Assembly: GCA_003001975.1 (NCBI GenBank)
Contig: PVUG01000013.1
Location: forward strand, 86,938 to 150,937
Length of the DNA stretch: 64,000 nt
DNA from: Martelella mediterranea
Lineage (GTDB): Bacteria > Pseudomonadota > Alphaproteobacteria > Rhizobiales > Rhizobiaceae
Direction of reading: 5' to 3'
Made by a program: the position numbers and the translations under genes. This document shows positions 36,495-49,442 of the stretch, one piece after another (positions within the stretch are counted from its first letter, which is position 1; every line of letters starts with the position of its first letter). The notes below the pieces were generated by a model. That model saw only the letters and a program-made list of their open reading frames with translations. It was not told the DNA's origin and ran no database searches.

Positions 36495-37552
36495 ACGGAC
36501 GGCAGCCCGCGCCAATCGACCCAGCGGCCGTGAAAATCGGCCCGGCCGACACTGTGGGTTTCACCCGTCGGCCAGATGGTGAGTGAAAGCCCGGCACCCG
36601 GTCCCTCGTCATCGGCTTCCATCGCAAGATGGCAAAGCGGGGCCTGCCGGTCGGCGCGTGCGCCGGCTTCGGCAATCAGCTGCAATCCCTGCTTCTGCGC
36701 GTCGTCGGGCAGATATTGCCAGGCAATCGTGTGATAGATGACGTGCACCTTGCCGTCATGCCGGGTTGCAAGCCGGTGCGCCAGCCAGTCGACGGCATCC
36801 GCCCGGTCAATATGCAGCCTGTTTTGCCGGGCAAGGGCGAGCGCTTTTTCTGTGCGCTCCAGCCGGTCGGCCTGATCCGGCCAGACATAGGACAGCAGGC
36901 GCTCGCAATCATCGGCACTGTCCGCTTCCAGCGGGTTGAGATCGCAGCCCGCCCTTTCGCTGACGGCGATTTCGGCCTGCGGCGGCAAGGGACCTGTCCA
37001 GTCGGGCGCGATGACGAAGGGGGCGTCGCCGTTGTGTGGCTGATAGAGAGCGTTGTCGAAGCGGTATCCGTAGCAGTCCCACATCAGGTTCAACCCGGCG
37101 GAAGCCCCGATTTCGGATAGCACGAGCGGCATGCCGCCGAACCGTTCGGCAATCAGCGCAAAGGCGGGAAACAGGGCTGCCGACCGGCGCACTTCATTGG
37201 TCTGCGGCGCCGATTGCATGCGGGTGGCGATGAAGTCCGCCTTTTCCGCCATGGCCTGTTCAGCGCCTTGCCACAGCGCATCGTCGGAAACCCCGTGGGG
37301 TGGATAGCAGTCGACAAGCGGGCGATAGCCCTGTCGTTTCAAGGCGTGCAGCGCACCGCAAAATCTGAGTGCCAGCGCATCGGCGACAGCGCGTTCGGGT
37401 GGCCAGCCGGACACGAGGGCGGCAATTTCGCCCGTCCCTTCAAGGCGGTCGGCTGCCAGGCGGCAAAGGCGGGCGTTGAAGGGCGAACCGAGCGTTTCAC
37501 AGGCACCGGCCTGCCGCTCGAATGCCGTTCTGATCGCCGCATCCGCCACCAT
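36488..37552 (-). CDS. DUF2332 family protein
   Basis: This 354-residue protein of unknown function belongs to the DUF2332 family, recognised by LSEIGASAGLNLMWDCYGY, the GCDLNPLEADSADD segment and LLSYVWPDQADRLERT. The EIGASAGLNL stretch resembles a glycine-rich nucleotide- or SAM-binding loop, suggesting a methyltransferase-like fold, but this is inference. No signal peptide or membrane segment is visible. It overlaps soxG tail to tail by 7 bases and lies 3 bases after the MaoC gene, with which it probably forms an operon. Confidence 0.82.
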   Translation of the reverse strand: MVADAAIRTAFERQAGACETLGSPFNARLCRLAADRLEGTGEIAALVSGWPPERAVADALALRFCGALHALKRQGYRPLVDCYPPHGVSDDALWQGAEQAMAEKADFIATRMQSAPQTNEVRRSAALFPAFALIAERFGGMPLVLSEIGASAGLNLMWDCYGYRFDNALYQPHNGDAPFVIAPDWTGPLPPQAEIAVSERAGCDLNPLEADSADDCERLLSYVWPDQADRLERTEKALALARQNRLHIDRADAVDWLAHRLATRHDGKVHVIYHTIAWQYLPDDAQKQGLQLIAEAGARADRQAPLCHLAMEADDEGPGAGLSLTIWPTGETHSVGRADFHGRWVDWRGLPSVQ

Positions 37553-37555
37553 GAC

Positions 37556-38044
37556 TTACGCCATTTCCGGCCGATCGGCGGCATCGAACTGAATGAGGGT
37601 AATCCATTCCGCCGTCAGTGCCGGCTTGCGCTCGTCCTCGATTTCGATGCTGACGGCGTAGTTGATCGCCAGAAGTTCAGCGCCGCGGAAACGGGCTTCC
37701 TTCAGAGTGAAATGGCCACGGACACGCTTGCCGCATTTCACCGGCGCCATGAAGCGCACCTTGTCGAAACCGAAATTGATCCCCATGGTCTGCTCGCGCA
37801 CTCTCGGTGCACAGTCGAAGTTCATGGCCGACAGCAATGACAGCGTCAGGAAACCATGCGCGATCGTGCCGCCGAAAGGGGTTTCTTCGCGCGCGCGTTC
37901 GGGATCGGTATGGATGAACTGGTGGTCGAGCGTGGCGTCGGCAAATGTATCGATCATCGACTGATCGACCGTGAACCAGCGTGATACACCGACTTCATGG
38001 CCGATATAATCCTTCACTTCAGCAAGCGAAATGTCTTTGACCAT
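37556..38044 (-). CDS. MaoC-like (R)-specific enoyl-CoA hydratase
   Basis: This 162-residue single hot-dog domain protein carries the hydratase-2 motif: DATLDHQFIHTDPERA with catalytic Asp and His (D36-x4-H41), followed by PFGGTIAHGFLTLSLL. Enzymes of this type hydrate enoyl-CoA to (R)-3-hydroxyacyl-CoA, feeding PHA synthesis or side-chain oxidation. The acyl substrate is not evident. It precedes the DUF2332 gene and follows glgX by 48 bases on the same strand, so it may be read by transcripts leaving the glycogen operon. Confidence 0.88.
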   Translation of the reverse strand: MVKDISLAEVKDYIGHEVGVSRWFTVDQSMIDTFADATLDHQFIHTDPERAREETPFGGTIAHGFLTLSLLSAMNFDCAPRVREQTMGINFGFDKVRFMAPVKCGKRVRGHFTLKEARFRGAELLAINYAVSIEIEDERKPALTAEWITLIQFDAADRPEMA

Positions 38045-38092
38045 GGTCTTCTTTCAGGTGCGCGCGTGTTTCGGTTGTTGTCGGTCGGGCGA

Positions 38093-40069
38093 TTATCCGC
38101 CGGTGGAGAGTTTCTCCGCATAAAACGATACTGACCGCGGCGCAAGCGCGATCTCGACCGTCCCACGGCTTTCGCCGGTCAGGCTGTGCCAGCCGTGATC
38201 GTCACGTTCAGGCAGCCGGAATACGGTTTCGGACTGGCCGCGGTTCATCAAGACGGCAAGCCGGGTCGGGTCGCCGCTTTCCCGCTCAACGGTGGAAAAA
38301 ACGATGCTCAGGCAGTCACAGCCGGGCGCTTCCCAGTCCTCGACAGTCATTACGCTGCCGTCGGGCCGCAGCCAGGAAACGTCGTTTTCGGTAAAGAAGG
38401 TGGTTTCGGAAAACACCGAAAACTGCCGGCGTAGCGCCGACAGCTCGCCTGTATAGGCGATCAGCGCCTCATCCATGGCATCCCAATCGATCCAGGTCGT
38501 CTCGTTATCCTGGCAATAGGCATTGTTGTTGCCGTACTGGGTGATGCCGCCTTCATCGCCGGCTTTCAGCATGATGGCACCGCGGCTGGCAAACAGCGTG
38601 GCGAGAAGCGCCCTGATATCCTGCCGCCGCCGCTCAAGCACAACCCGGTTGTCGGTCTCGCCCTCAACCCCGTTGTTCCAGGAATAGTTTTCGTCGTGAC
38701 CGTCCCGGTTGTTTTCGCCGTTGGGGCCGTTGTGCTTGTGCACATAGGCGGTCACGTCATGAAGCGGAAAGCCGTCATGGGCGGCGATGAAATTGACCGA
38801 ACGGGTTACATGCTGCTCGCCCACGGAAAAGATGTGCGAGGAACCAGAGAGGGCATCGGCCAGCCGGCCGGTCATGTAATCGTCGCCGCGCCAGAACCGG
38901 CGCAGGTCGTCGCGCGCGCGGTCGTTCCATTCCAGAAAGGGGGGCGGGAATTGGCCGAGCTGATAGCCGCCGGGGCCGATGTCCCATGGTTCGGCGATCA
39001 TCGTGCGATCCTTCAGCACCGGGTCGGTCAGGATCGCTTTCAGCGTTTCGGCATGGGTGTCAAAGCCCGCGCGCGTGCGCCCGAGGATCGGCGCCAGGTC
39101 GAAGCGGAAACCGTCGACGCCGGCCTGGGTGACAAAGAACCGAAGGCTGTCGACAATATACTGGCGCACCATCGGGTGGTCGCAGGCCACCGTATTGCCG
39201 CAGCCGGTGTCGTTGATGAACACCGAGGCATCATCATCGGCCAGCCGGTAGTAGGTAGAATTGTCGAGCCCGCGAAAACTCAGCGAACCGCCGAACTGGT
39301 CGCTTTCGCCGGTGTGATTGAAAACCAGATCGAGGATCACGGCAATGCCTGCGTCATGCAGGGCTTCGACCGCGCTGCGCAGTTCCCCGATGCCGCCCGG
39401 GCACAGGCGCGGATCCGGGGCCATGAAGGTAACCGGATTGTACCCCCAGGCATTGGTCAGTCCAAGCTGGTGAAGATGGCGCTCGTCGATCCAGGCGGTG
39501 ACCGGCATCAGCTCGATCGCATCCGCACCGATTTTCTGCAGATGCTGGATCAGGGCAGGGTGGCCAAGGGCTGCGACGGTGCCGCGAATGTGCTCGGGAA
39601 TATGCCGGTTGAGCCGGGTTAGCGATTTGACGCCTGCCTCGTAGATGAAACCGCCTGCCGGCAGGTCCACATGCGAAGGCTCGTCGCCGACATCCGCAAC
39701 CACCACGCTTTTCGGTACAAGTGCTGCGGTGTCGAAGCCATACTCTGCAAGCTGCGGATCGAAACTGTACGGGCTGTCGATCTGCCGCGCATAGGGATCG
39801 ACCAGCAGTTTGGCAGAATCGAACCAGTGGCCGTTCATCGGGTCCCAGCGTCCGAAGGCGCGGTAGCCATAGCGCTGGCCGGGCTTTGCCGCATCAACGA
39901 GCAGCCGGAACAGGTTGCCGCGCTCGTGCGCCATCGGCAGATGCGCGGTTTCCCGCCCATCCGCGTCAAACAGGCAAAGCTCCATGCCCGTGGCATTTTC
40001 CGAATAGACGGAAAACTCGACGCCCCGGTCGAGGACCCTGACGCCGGGTTTTGCAATCGCATCGCTCAT
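38093..40069 (-). CDS. glgX: Glycogen debranching enzyme
   Basis: This 658-residue GH13 isoamylase-type enzyme cleaves alpha-1,6 branches left by phosphorylase. An N-terminal CBM48-like domain is followed by the TIM-barrel with VILDLVFNHTGES (region I), GFRFDLAPILGRT (region II with nucleophile Asp), MIAEPWDIG (region III with acid Glu) and NFIAAHDGFPLHD (region IV). It is the last gene of the glycogen operon, 8 bases after pgm. Confidence 0.95.
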   Translation of the reverse strand: MSDAIAKPGVRVLDRGVEFSVYSENATGMELCLFDADGRETAHLPMAHERGNLFRLLVDAAKPGQRYGYRAFGRWDPMNGHWFDSAKLLVDPYARQIDSPYSFDPQLAEYGFDTAALVPKSVVVADVGDEPSHVDLPAGGFIYEAGVKSLTRLNRHIPEHIRGTVAALGHPALIQHLQKIGADAIELMPVTAWIDERHLHQLGLTNAWGYNPVTFMAPDPRLCPGGIGELRSAVEALHDAGIAVILDLVFNHTGESDQFGGSLSFRGLDNSTYYRLADDDASVFINDTGCGNTVACDHPMVRQYIVDSLRFFVTQAGVDGFRFDLAPILGRTRAGFDTHAETLKAILTDPVLKDRTMIAEPWDIGPGGYQLGQFPPPFLEWNDRARDDLRRFWRGDDYMTGRLADALSGSSHIFSVGEQHVTRSVNFIAAHDGFPLHDVTAYVHKHNGPNGENNRDGHDENYSWNNGVEGETDNRVVLERRRQDIRALLATLFASRGAIMLKAGDEGGITQYGNNNAYCQDNETTWIDWDAMDEALIAYTGELSALRRQFSVFSETTFFTENDVSWLRPDGSVMTVEDWEAPGCDCLSIVFSTVERESGDPTRLAVLMNRGQSETVFRLPERDDHGWHSLTGESRGTVEIALAPRSVSFYAEKLSTGG

Positions 40070-40077
40070 TGTCGGGC

Positions 40078-43154
<3,077 letters not shown>

Positions 43155-43157
43155 GTA

Positions 43158-44420
43158 TCAGATATCCAGTTTGTCGATCATCGACTGTGTAATCAGGCAG
43201 ATGCCGTTGTCCGAACGGCGGAAACGACGGGCATCGATTTCGGGTTCCTCGCCGACGACAAGGCCTTCGGGGATGTGAACGCCGTGATCGATGACCACGT
43301 TTTTCAGCCGTGCATGACGGCCGATATGGACATGGGGCAGAATGACGGCGCCTTCGAGGCGGGAATAGGAATTGGCGCGCACGCCGGTAAACAGCAGGCT
43401 CTTGTATAGCTGCGAACCGGAAATGATGCAGTCGCCCGAGACCACCGAGGAGATGGCCGAACCGCGGCGGTTTTCATCGTCATGAACGAATTTCGCCGGC
43501 GGCGTCACTTCCGAATAGGACCAGACAGGCCAGGACTTGTCGTAGATGTCGAGTTCGGGAACCACGGCGGTGAGGTCGATATTGGCCTGCCAGTAGGCAT
43601 CGATCGTGCCGACATCGCGCCAGTAGGCTTCCTTTTCGTAGCTTGAGCGTACGCAGCTCTTGGAAAAGCGATGGGCCAGCGCCTTGCCGTTCTTGACGAT
43701 ATAGGGAACGATATCCTTGCCGAAATCACGGCTGGATGTCGGATCGGCGGCATCGCGGTAGAGGCATTCGAACAGGAATTTGGTGTTGAAGACGTAGATG
43801 CCCATCGACGCAAGCGCCATGGTTTCATTTCCCGGAATGCCCGGCGGATTGGCCGGCTTTTCGACGAAATCGACGATCCGGTCGGTGGCATCCACATGCA
43901 TCACGCCGAAGCCCTTGGCCTCTTCCACGGGCACTTCGAGGCAGCCGATGGTGATATCCGCGCCCTCGTTGACGTGCTGCTGGAGCATCGCCTCGTAATC
44001 CATCTTGTAGATGTGATCACCGGCCAGGATGATCATGTATTCCGGGCCATAGGAATCGATGATGTCGATGTTCTGGTAAACCGCGTCGGCGGTGCCTTCA
44101 TACCACTGCGTTTCCGAAACGCGCTGGGAGGCGGGCAACACGTCGAAACTCTCGTTTCGTTCGGGCCGGAAGAAGTTCCAGCCCTGATGCAGGTGGCGGA
44201 TCAGCGAATGCGCCTTGTACTGCGTGGCAACGCCGATGCGCCGGATACCGGAATTGAGTGCGTTGGACAGCGCGAAATCGATAATGCGTGTCTTGCCGCC
44301 GAAATAGACCGCGGGCTTGGCACGCGTATCCGTCAACTCCTTCAGTCGGCTTCCGCGTCCGCCGGCCAGCACATAGGCCATGGCATCACGCGCAAGGGGG
44401 TGTCCAATCCGCGAATTCAT
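43158..44420 (-). CDS. glgC: Glucose-1-phosphate adenylyltransferase
   Basis: This 420-residue enzyme makes ADP-glucose from ATP and glucose-1-phosphate, the committed and allosterically controlled step of glycogen synthesis. The pyrophosphorylase motif [32 protein letters not shown] (residues about 15-46) is intact, [10 protein letters not shown] lies in the centre, and the C-terminal left-handed beta-helix starts around residue 300. The start at 44420 has GAGGGAAGG upstream; a longer in-frame frame is not credible. Confidence 0.97.
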   Translation of the reverse strand: MNSRIGHPLARDAMAYVLAGGRGSRLKELTDTRAKPAVYFGGKTRIIDFALSNALNSGIRRIGVATQYKAHSLIRHLHQGWNFFRPERNESFDVLPASQRVSETQWYEGTADAVYQNIDIIDSYGPEYMIILAGDHIYKMDYEAMLQQHVNEGADITIGCLEVPVEEAKGFGVMHVDATDRIVDFVEKPANPPGIPGNETMALASMGIYVFNTKFLFECLYRDAADPTSSRDFGKDIVPYIVKNGKALAHRFSKSCVRSSYEKEAYWRDVGTIDAYWQANIDLTAVVPELDIYDKSWPVWSYSEVTPPAKFVHDDENRRGSAISSVVSGDCIISGSQLYKSLLFTGVRANSYSRLEGAVILPHVHIGRHARLKNVVIDHGVHIPEGLVVGEEPEIDARRFRRSDNGICLITQSMIDKLDI

Positions 44421-44433
44421 CCTTCCCTCCCTC

Positions 44434-46647
44434 TCAGTCTTCCGGTTCCAGCATAATGGTTGCAAGTGGTGGTAAAAGCAGCGTGGCGGAGATCCCGCCA
44501 TGGCCGTGAACTTCGGCACGCACACGCCCGCCATTGCCCTTGCCGCTGCCGCCGTAGATTTCGGCGTCGGTATTCAGGATTTCCCGCCAGACACCGGCCT
44601 TCGGCAGCGGGACATGATAATCCTCGCGCGGGATCGGCGTGAAATTGCAGATCACGATGACCGGTTTTTCACCCGGCGCCTTGCGCTGCCAGGCGAAGAC
44701 CGAGTTGTCCTGATCGTCGACGATGGCCCACTCGAAACCTTCCGGTTCGCAATCGCGGGCATGCAGCGCCGGTTTGGCGCGGTAGGTGAAGTTCAGGTCG
44801 CGCACCAGCCGGCGCATGCCCTCGTGGGTCGGGTAGCTGAGCAGGTTCCAGTCGAGCCCGCGTGCCTCGCTCCATTCGCTCCACTGGGCGAATTCCTGGC
44901 CCATGAACAGGAGCTTCTTGCCGGGATACCCCCACATGAACGCGTAATAGGCGCGCAGATTGGCGAACTTCTGCCAGTCGTCACCGGCCATCTTGGCAAT
45001 CAGCGAGCCTTTTCCATGCACCACTTCGTCATGGGAGAGCGGCAGCACGTAGTTTTCGGCAAAGGCGTAGAGCAGGCCGAAGGTGATTTCCTGATGGTGG
45101 TGCTTGCGGTAGATCGGCTCACGCGCGAAATAGCTGAGCGTGTCGTGCATGAAGCCCATGTTCCACTTGAAGCCGAAACCGAGGCCACCCTCGTGCACCG
45201 GCTGCGAAACCTTGGGCCAGGCGGTCGATTCCTCGGCAATCGTCATCATTTCGGGATGATTGCCATAGACCGCCTTGTTGGTGTCCTGGATGAACCGCAC
45301 GGCGCCGAGATTTTCATTGCCGCCATATTCGTTCGGCACCCATTCGCCGTGTTTGCGCGAATAGTCGAGATACAGCATCGAAGCCACCGCATCGACGCGA
45401 AGCCCGTCGACGTGAAACTTCTCGCCCCAGTAGAGCGCGTTGTTGAGGAGGAATGAAGCAACCTCGGTGCGGCCGAAATTGTAGATCGCGGTGTTCCAGT
45501 CCGGGTGAAAACCCTGACGCGGATCGGCGTGTTCGTAAAGCGCGGTGCCATCGAACTGCCTGAGACCGTGCTCGTCAGTCGGAAAATGCGCCGGCACCCA
45601 GTCGAGAATGACGCCGATGCCGACCTTGTGGCAGCCGTTGACGAAACGCGCAAAGCCTTCCGGTTCGCCAAACCGGGCGGTCGGGGCGTAAAGGCCGGTC
45701 GTCTGGTAGCCCCAGGACGGGTCGTAGGGATATTCGGAGACCGGCAGGAACTCGATATGGGTGAAGCCCATGTCCGAGCAGTAGGGGATCAGGCGGTCGG
45801 CCAGTTCGTCCCAGGACAGGAAGGAGCCGTCGTCATGGCGCTGCCAGGAACCGGCGTGCACCTCGTAGATTGATATCGGTTCGCGTCGTCTGTCGGTGCT
45901 TGCCCAGTGTTCGCGGTGGGCGTCGTCATCCCATTCCTGTTCGAGCTCGCTTGCCGTCAGCGAGGCGGTTTGCGGACGAAGCTCGCTGCGGCGGGCAAAC
46001 GGATCGGCCTTCAGCGGCAGGAGATTGCCGTTGGCGCCGATGATCTCGAATTTGTAGGGCTGGCCCGGCTCGACATCGGGGGCAAAGATTTCCCAGACGC
46101 CGGAATCGCGGCGAAAGCGCATCATGTGGCGGCGACCGTCCCAGCCATTGAAGGACCCGACAACCGAGACCCGGCGGGCATTCGGCGCCCAGACCGCGAA
46201 ATGAAACCCCTCCACACCCTGATGGGTTATCTGATGGCCTCCGAGCTTGTCGAAAAGCCTCAAATGCGAGCCTTCGCGGACATAGTAATCGTCCATCGGC
46301 CCCAGAACCGGCCAGAAACTGTAGGGATCGGTGACCGTCCATTCGGCTGCGCCGCGGGTTGCATGATAACGGACAGGCACAAAGCCCGTCACATCGATGC
46401 TGCCGGCGAAGAACCCGGCTTCATCGAGACATTCCAGCTTTCCGAGCGGCTTGCCTTCGAGGTCGAAGACCGTAACGGTTTCCGCCCCGGGCAAGAAGCA
46501 CCGGGCAACGTGCTTTCCGCCGATGTCCTGGATACCCAGCACGGAGAAGGCATCTCCGTGCGTTGCATTCAGGATACTGTCAATTTCCTCCCGCGACGGG
46601 GCAATGCCCCGCGCCTGTTCCGGATCGTCTGATTCCGGCTTTTTCAT
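44434..46647 (-). CDS. glgB: 1,4-alpha-glucan branching enzyme
   Basis: This 737-residue GH13 enzyme introduces alpha-1,6 branches into glycogen. Two N-terminal beta-sandwich domains (N1 at about 20-110 and CBM48 at about 115-210) precede the catalytic barrel, which shows [10 protein letters not shown] (region I), [17 protein letters not shown] (region II, nucleophile Asp), ESTAWP (region III Glu) and [15 protein letters not shown] (region IV). The ATG at 46647 has GGAG upstream and overlaps the glgP stop by 4 bases, so the two are translationally coupled. Confidence 0.97.
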   Translation of the reverse strand: MKKPESDDPEQARGIAPSREEIDSILNATHGDAFSVLGIQDIGGKHVARCFLPGAETVTVFDLEGKPLGKLECLDEAGFFAGSIDVTGFVPVRYHATRGAAEWTVTDPYSFWPVLGPMDDYYVREGSHLRLFDKLGGHQITHQGVEGFHFAVWAPNARRVSVVGSFNGWDGRRHMMRFRRDSGVWEIFAPDVEPGQPYKFEIIGANGNLLPLKADPFARRSELRPQTASLTASELEQEWDDDAHREHWASTDRRREPISIYEVHAGSWQRHDDGSFLSWDELADRLIPYCSDMGFTHIEFLPVSEYPYDPSWGYQTTGLYAPTARFGEPEGFARFVNGCHKVGIGVILDWVPAHFPTDEHGLRQFDGTALYEHADPRQGFHPDWNTAIYNFGRTEVASFLLNNALYWGEKFHVDGLRVDAVASMLYLDYSRKHGEWVPNEYGGNENLGAVRFIQDTNKAVYGNHPEMMTIAEESTAWPKVSQPVHEGGLGFGFKWNMGFMHDTLSYFAREPIYRKHHHQEITFGLLYAFAENYVLPLSHDEVVHGKGSLIAKMAGDDWQKFANLRAYYAFMWGYPGKKLLFMGQEFAQWSEWSEARGLDWNLLSYPTHEGMRRLVRDLNFTYRAKPALHARDCEPEGFEWAIVDDQDNSVFAWQRKAPGEKPVIVICNFTPIPREDYHVPLPKAGVWREILNTDAEIYGGSGKGNGGRVRAEVHGHGGISATLLLPPLATIMLEPED

Positions 46648-49106
46648 AAAGCACTCCAGATGTCGTGTGCATACTCCCTGATCGTCCTGTCGGACGAGAA
46701 CCACCCCATACGGGCAGTATTCCTTATCGCCTTAACGTTCCACGCGGTCGGATCGTTCCAGATCGCATCCACTTCGCGCTGGGCGGCGGCATAGGCATCG
46801 AAATCGGCGGCGACCATGAACCAGTCGTGGTCATAAAGCCCGCCGATAAGGTCGACATAGCGGCCGGGATCGTCATGCGAGAACACGCCTGACGAAATGG
46901 CGGAAAGCGCCTGGGAAAGCTCCTTCGATCCCTCGATGATCTCGCGGGGATTGTGTCCCTGCGCCCGGGCCTGATCTACCTCTTCGGCCGTCATGCCGAA
47001 AATTACCATGTTCTCGGCGCCGACCCAGTCGCGCATCTCGACATTGGCACCATCAAGCGTGCCGATGGTAAGCGCGCCGTTGATGGCGAATTTCATGTTG
47101 CCGGTGCCCGACGCCTCCATGCCGGCCGTCGAGATCTGTTCGGACAGGTCGGCCGCCGGGATCATCACCTCGGCCAGCGAGACGTTGTAGTTGGGAATGA
47201 ACACGATCTTCAAAAGGCCGCGCACCGCCGGGTCATTGTTGATGACGCGGGCGACATCATTGGCGAGTTTGATGATCAGCTTGGCATTGTGATAGCTCGG
47301 CGCGGCCTTGCCGGCGAACAGTTTGACCCGCGGCACCCAGTCCATTTCCGGGTGGGAACGGATCTGGTCGTAAAGCGCCACCGCCTCGATGATGTTGAGA
47401 AGCTGGCGTTTGTATTCATGGATGCGCTTGATCTGGATGTCGAACATCGCCGACGGATCGATGCGGGTGCCCATCCGCTCGCCAATGAGGTTGGCAAGCC
47501 GCACCTTGTTCTCCCGTTTGACGGCGAGGAACTTCTCCTGAAAGGCGGAATCTTCGGCCAGATCGTTGAGCGCCTGCAGTTTTTCCGCGTCATCGAGGAA
47601 TTCATCACCGATGGCTTCGCGGATAATGCCGGTCAGTCCGGGGTTGCATTCCTTCAGCCAGCGGCGCGGGGTAATGCCGTTGGTCTTGTTGTTGATCCGG
47701 TCGGGATGAAGGCGGTGGAGGTTGTAGAACACCGTTTCCTTCATCAGTTCGGTGTGAAGCGCCGACACGCCGTTGATCGAGTGCGAGCCGAGGAAGGCAA
47801 TATTGCCCATGCGCACGCGCCGCTCGCCGCCCTCGTCAATCAGCGAAATCTGGCGGATGGCGTCGTCGCTGGCATCGGCTTCCTTGCGGGCCTTCAGCAG
47901 GATCTTGGCATTGATGGCGTAGATCAGCTGCATGTGGCGCGGGAACAGGCGCTCGAACAGCGGCACGGGCCAGGTTTCCAGCGCCTCGGGCAGAAGCGTG
48001 TGGTTGGTATAGGCAAATGTGCCGGTGGTCAGCTCCCACGCTTCATCGAACTCGACATTGTGGATGTCGACCAGAAGGCGCATCATCTCGACGATGGCGA
48101 TGGCCGGATGGGTGTCGTTGAGGTGGATGGCGGCCTTCTCCGGCAGCAGCCTGATATCGTCGAACTGCTGCATATGCCGGCGCAGAATGTCCTGCAGCGA
48201 GGCCGAGGAGAAGAAATATTCCTGTCTGAGGCGCAGCTCCTGACCCGCCGGGTTGGCATCGGCCGGGTAGAGAACGCGGGTCAGCGTTTCGGCCTTGGTG
48301 CTTTCCTGAAGCGCGCCGATATGGTCGCCGGCATTGAACTTGTCGAGCAGGATCGGGTCGATCGGATCGGCCGACCACAGTCTGAGCGTGTTGACGCGCT
48401 TGGCGCGCCAGCCGACGACCGGGGTGTCGTAGGCCTCGGCGATCATGCGTTCGGCCGGTTTCCAGACATAGCGTGGCTCCTTGCCGGCTTCCTCGATAAT
48501 GTCGACCTTGCCGCCGAAATTGATTTCATAGGTGCTTTCGCGGCGATGAAATTCCCAGGGGTTGCCGTGCGCCAGCCAGTTTTCCGGCAGCTCGACCTGC
48601 CAGCCATCGGCGATTTCCTGACGGAACAGGCCGTTCACGTAGCGAATGCCGTAGCCATAGGCCGGCACGTCGACGGTTGCCATCGATTCCATGAAACAGG
48701 CTGCGAGGCGTCCAAGCCCGCCATTGCCGAGGGCGGCATCGGGCTCAAGGCCTGCAAGTTCGGCCAGATCGACATCGAACTTGGCGAGCGCCTGATTGAT
48801 GGCTTCAATCATTTCGAGGTTGGAGATCGCATCGCGCAGCAGCCGGCCGATCAGGAATTCCAGCGAGAGGTAGTAGACCCGTTTCGAGCCTGCTTCATAG
48901 GTCTTTCGGGTCGATTCCATCCATTTGTCGGTGATCCGGTCGCGGATCGCCAGAATGACGGCGCGCAGCCAGTCATGCGGCTTGGCGACAATGGTGTCCT
49001 TTCCGACCTGATATGTCAGCTTTTCGAGAATATCGGCAGCCAGTCCATCGACGTCGAGGGAGCGGGGCGTCGGCAGGGGCAGATCGGGATTGGTCAATTT
49101 GCTCAT
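46644..49106 (-). CDS. glgP: Glycogen phosphorylase
   Basis: This 820-residue GT35 enzyme releases glucose-1-phosphate from glycogen. The pyridoxal-phosphate motif EASGTGNMKFAINGALTIGTLDGANVEM near the C-terminal third contains the PLP lysine, and LGNGGLGRLAACFMESMA near residue 105 is diagnostic. It is the first gene of the glgPBCA-pgm-glgX operon. I choose ATG 49106 (MSKLTNPD), preceded by GACGGAAA; ATG 49121 would add five residues. Confidence 0.96.
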   Translation of the reverse strand: MSKLTNPDLPLPTPRSLDVDGLAADILEKLTYQVGKDTIVAKPHDWLRAVILAIRDRITDKWMESTRKTYEAGSKRVYYLSLEFLIGRLLRDAISNLEMIEAINQALAKFDVDLAELAGLEPDAALGNGGLGRLAACFMESMATVDVPAYGYGIRYVNGLFRQEIADGWQVELPENWLAHGNPWEFHRRESTYEINFGGKVDIIEEAGKEPRYVWKPAERMIAEAYDTPVVGWRAKRVNTLRLWSADPIDPILLDKFNAGDHIGALQESTKAETLTRVLYPADANPAGQELRLRQEYFFSSASLQDILRRHMQQFDDIRLLPEKAAIHLNDTHPAIAIVEMMRLLVDIHNVEFDEAWELTTGTFAYTNHTLLPEALETWPVPLFERLFPRHMQLIYAINAKILLKARKEADASDDAIRQISLIDEGGERRVRMGNIAFLGSHSINGVSALHTELMKETVFYNLHRLHPDRINNKTNGITPRRWLKECNPGLTGIIREAIGDEFLDDAEKLQALNDLAEDSAFQEKFLAVKRENKVRLANLIGERMGTRIDPSAMFDIQIKRIHEYKRQLLNIIEAVALYDQIRSHPEMDWVPRVKLFAGKAAPSYHNAKLIIKLANDVARVINNDPAVRGLLKIVFIPNYNVSLAEVMIPAADLSEQISTAGMEASGTGNMKFAINGALTIGTLDGANVEMRDWVGAENMVIFGMTAEEVDQARAQGHNPREIIEGSKELSQALSAISSGVFSHDDPGRYVDLIGGLYDHDWFMVAADFDAYAAAQREVDAIWNDPTAWNVKAIRNTARMGWFSSDRTIREYAHDIWSAL

Positions 49107-49209
49107 TGGTTTTTCCGTCAAATAATGGCTGGAAATCTTGAAATATGCGGCGCCTGAAAACGATCTCCCCGAAAAGGAGCGACCGGTATACTGTTATTCT
49201 TTCTCGTAA

Positions 49210-49237
49210 TTTATGCACTGATATGACGCACTTGCAA
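49210..49237 (-). promoter_or_regulatory. Candidate glgP promoter
   Basis: On the minus strand TTGCAA (49237-49232) and CATAAA (49215-49210) are separated by 16 bases, about 105 bases upstream of the glgP start, in an AT-richer stretch. It would drive the six-gene glycogen operon. Weak match; prediction only. Confidence 0.35.
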
Positions 49238-49395
49238 CAAACCGATGCGCCGGCGCGCGAATTTCTCGCTGACGCTTCGGCCGCATTCAGTCAGAACGCC
49301 GACAAACGGGCAGGAAAATGGCAATGCGGATGAAGCGGGACGGGGGCAGGGGACGCACTCTTGCCGCAGCCGCAAATCGGCCGGTCGCGCTTGCT

Positions 49396-49428
49396 GTCTG
49401 CCGCAGGGGCGAAAACCCCCGGTGCGGC
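49396..49428 (-). terminator. Inverted repeat after transglutaminase cluster
   Basis: CTGCCGCA (49396-49403) and TGCGGCAG (49421-49428) form a perfect 8-base stem extended inside by GGGG/CCCC pairing. It lies 15 bases after the stop of the last cluster gene. There is no T-run, so termination is not certain. Confidence 0.45.
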
Positions 49429-49442
49429 AGTCGGCGGTGATA

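Larger units (their letters stand above)
49107..49442. other. Intergenic region upstream of glgP
   Basis: This 336-base gap lies between the glgP start and the end of the transglutaminase cluster, both on the minus strand. It holds a candidate glgP promoter (49210-49237) and a terminator-like inverted repeat (49396-49428). I see no gene in it; short open frames here have no supporting ribosome binding site or family. Confidence 0.6.

Noticed and set aside
46953..49157. A 734-residue open frame antisense to glgP
   Set aside because: No domain and an RDxVG-like composition expected from GC-rich antisense; glgP on the other strand is complete and conserved.
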